From: Methylobacterium sp. 2A
GTDB taxonomy: Bacteria > Pseudomonadota > Alphaproteobacteria > Rhizobiales > Beijerinckiaceae
Assembly: GCF_009806555.1 (NCBI RefSeq)
Contig: NZ_VUOK01000034.1
Span: 182,060 to 246,059 of the forward strand
Reading direction: 5' to 3'
DNA length: 64,000 bases
Numbering within the stretch: position 1 is the stretch's first letter; the number at the start of each line of letters is the position of its first letter. The position numbers and the translations under genes were made by a program. Positions 63,652-64,000 of this stretch are shown here, piece after piece. The notes under the pieces were generated by a model. That model worked only from the letters and a program-made list of their open reading frames with translations, was not told where the DNA came from and did no database searches.

Positions 63652-64000
63652 AGGAGCCGGCGATGCCATCACCTTTATCAGTCGATCTGCGCGAGCGCGT
63701 TGTCGCGGCCGTGACCGAGGGCGCCTCCTTCCATCGGGCGGCGGCCCGGTTCGGTGTGAGCGTATCGAGCGCCAGCCGCTGGTCGGCGCGGTTCGCGCAG
63801 GAAGGTCACGTCGCACCCACCCCCACGCACAGCAGCGATCGCCTCCCGACCATCGAGGCCCAGGCCGATCTGATCCTGTCCACCTGCGAGGCCCGGCCCG
63901 AGATCTTCTTGCGCGAGTTGCGCGACGTCCTGGCCGCGCGGGGCGTAACCACCAGCACGAGCGGGCTGTCGCGCTTCTTCGCCCGCCACGGCATCACCCG
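63602..64000 (+). mobile_element. IS630-type insertion sequence (partial, runs off the window)
   Basis: The left end is placed at or near a TA dinucleotide at 63602-63603, where the homology of the interrupted gene stops; IS630 elements use TA targets. The exact terminal inverted repeat cannot be defined because the right end is outside the window. Confidence 0.65.
63663..64000 (+). CDS. IS630 family transposase, N-terminal part
   Basis: The frame is open to the window end (112 codons). The N-terminus has a helix-turn-helix segment (SLPSVDLRERVVAAVTEG-like start, then FHRAAARFGVSVSSASRW), followed by TIEAQADLILSTCEARPEIFLRELRDVLAARGV and TSGLSRFFARHGI, typical of the IS630/Tc1-mariner transposase N-terminal domain. 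An AAGGAG ribosome-binding site precedes the ATG. The DDE catalytic domain lies beyond the window. Confidence 0.85.
   Translation, partial: MPSPLSVDLRERVVAAVTEGASFHRAAARFGVSVSSASRWSARFAQEGHVAPTPTHSSDRLPTIEAQADLILSTCEARPEIFLRELRDVLAARGVTTSTSGLSRFFARHGIT

Overview
The window is GC-rich (about 70%), densely coded and bacterial. Gene content points to the Hyphomicrobiales (Alphaproteobacteria), most likely Methylobacteriaceae. The markers are a CcrM-type GANTC methyltransferase, the ahcY-divL pair, duplicated b/b' subunits of F0 ATP synthase, the mutY / DUF721 / dsbA cluster, a suf operon with a paired Irr-type iron box, and several palindromic intergenic repeat families. No tRNA, rRNA, CRISPR array or prophage was seen. 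The assignment comes from protein motifs and gene order only; no database was searched.

Layout. 1-5.3 kb: end of a NudK-like Nudix hydrolase, an IlvD/Edd dehydratase, a thiolase, a homocysteine-forming sulfhydrylase and a lone receiver-domain protein. 5.3-13.3 kb: an alpha/beta hydrolase diverges from the Fe-S cluster operon (NifS-like desulfurase, sufB, a small coiled-coil membrane protein, sufC, sufD, sufS, sufT). The operon promoter overlaps two tandem TTAGAA-N3-TTCTAA boxes. 13.3-23.6 kb: two Uma2-family genes, small membrane proteins, an ABC-2 exporter pair, a hydrolase, an FkbM methyltransferase, sfsA, a MoaB/CinA-type protein, a formate/nitrite-type channel and a type II NADH dehydrogenase. 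23.8-26.6 kb: the F0 ATP synthase operon on the minus strand, with a clear promoter and terminator. 26.7-31.7 kb: a DsbA-like protein, a DciA-like DUF721 protein, mutY, ccrM and rlpA.

31.8-47.5 kb: a PHA-system protein, a proline-rich peptide, an ABC-F ATPase, an M32 carboxypeptidase, a YhaO/YhaN-like nuclease-ATPase pair, an EEP phosphodiesterase, cardiolipin synthase, an ECHDC3-like crotonase, DUF5993 plus DsbB, an acyl-CoA-synthetase fragment and ung. 47.7-64 kb: hemH, a decayed ParD/ParE module, a parvulin isomerase, secA, bioD, kup, a CsbD-like protein, ahcY, divL, an MFS exporter, and a nucleotidyltransferase-fold gene broken by an IS630-type element that runs off the window end.

How the parts connect. 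Iron and sulfur metabolism (suf, hemH, the sulfhydrylase, ahcY), cell-cycle control (CcrM, DivL) and envelope functions (SecA, DsbA/DsbB, parvulin, RlpA, cardiolipin synthase) are mostly core functions. I found no clear novel defence or biosynthetic system. The most interesting signals are regulatory and structural: the tandem Irr boxes, a palindromic operator upstream of ahcY, a CtrA-like site upstream of divL, an extra gene inside the suf operon, and several intergenic repeat families, including two oppositely oriented copies of a roughly 150-bp terminal-inverted-repeat element.
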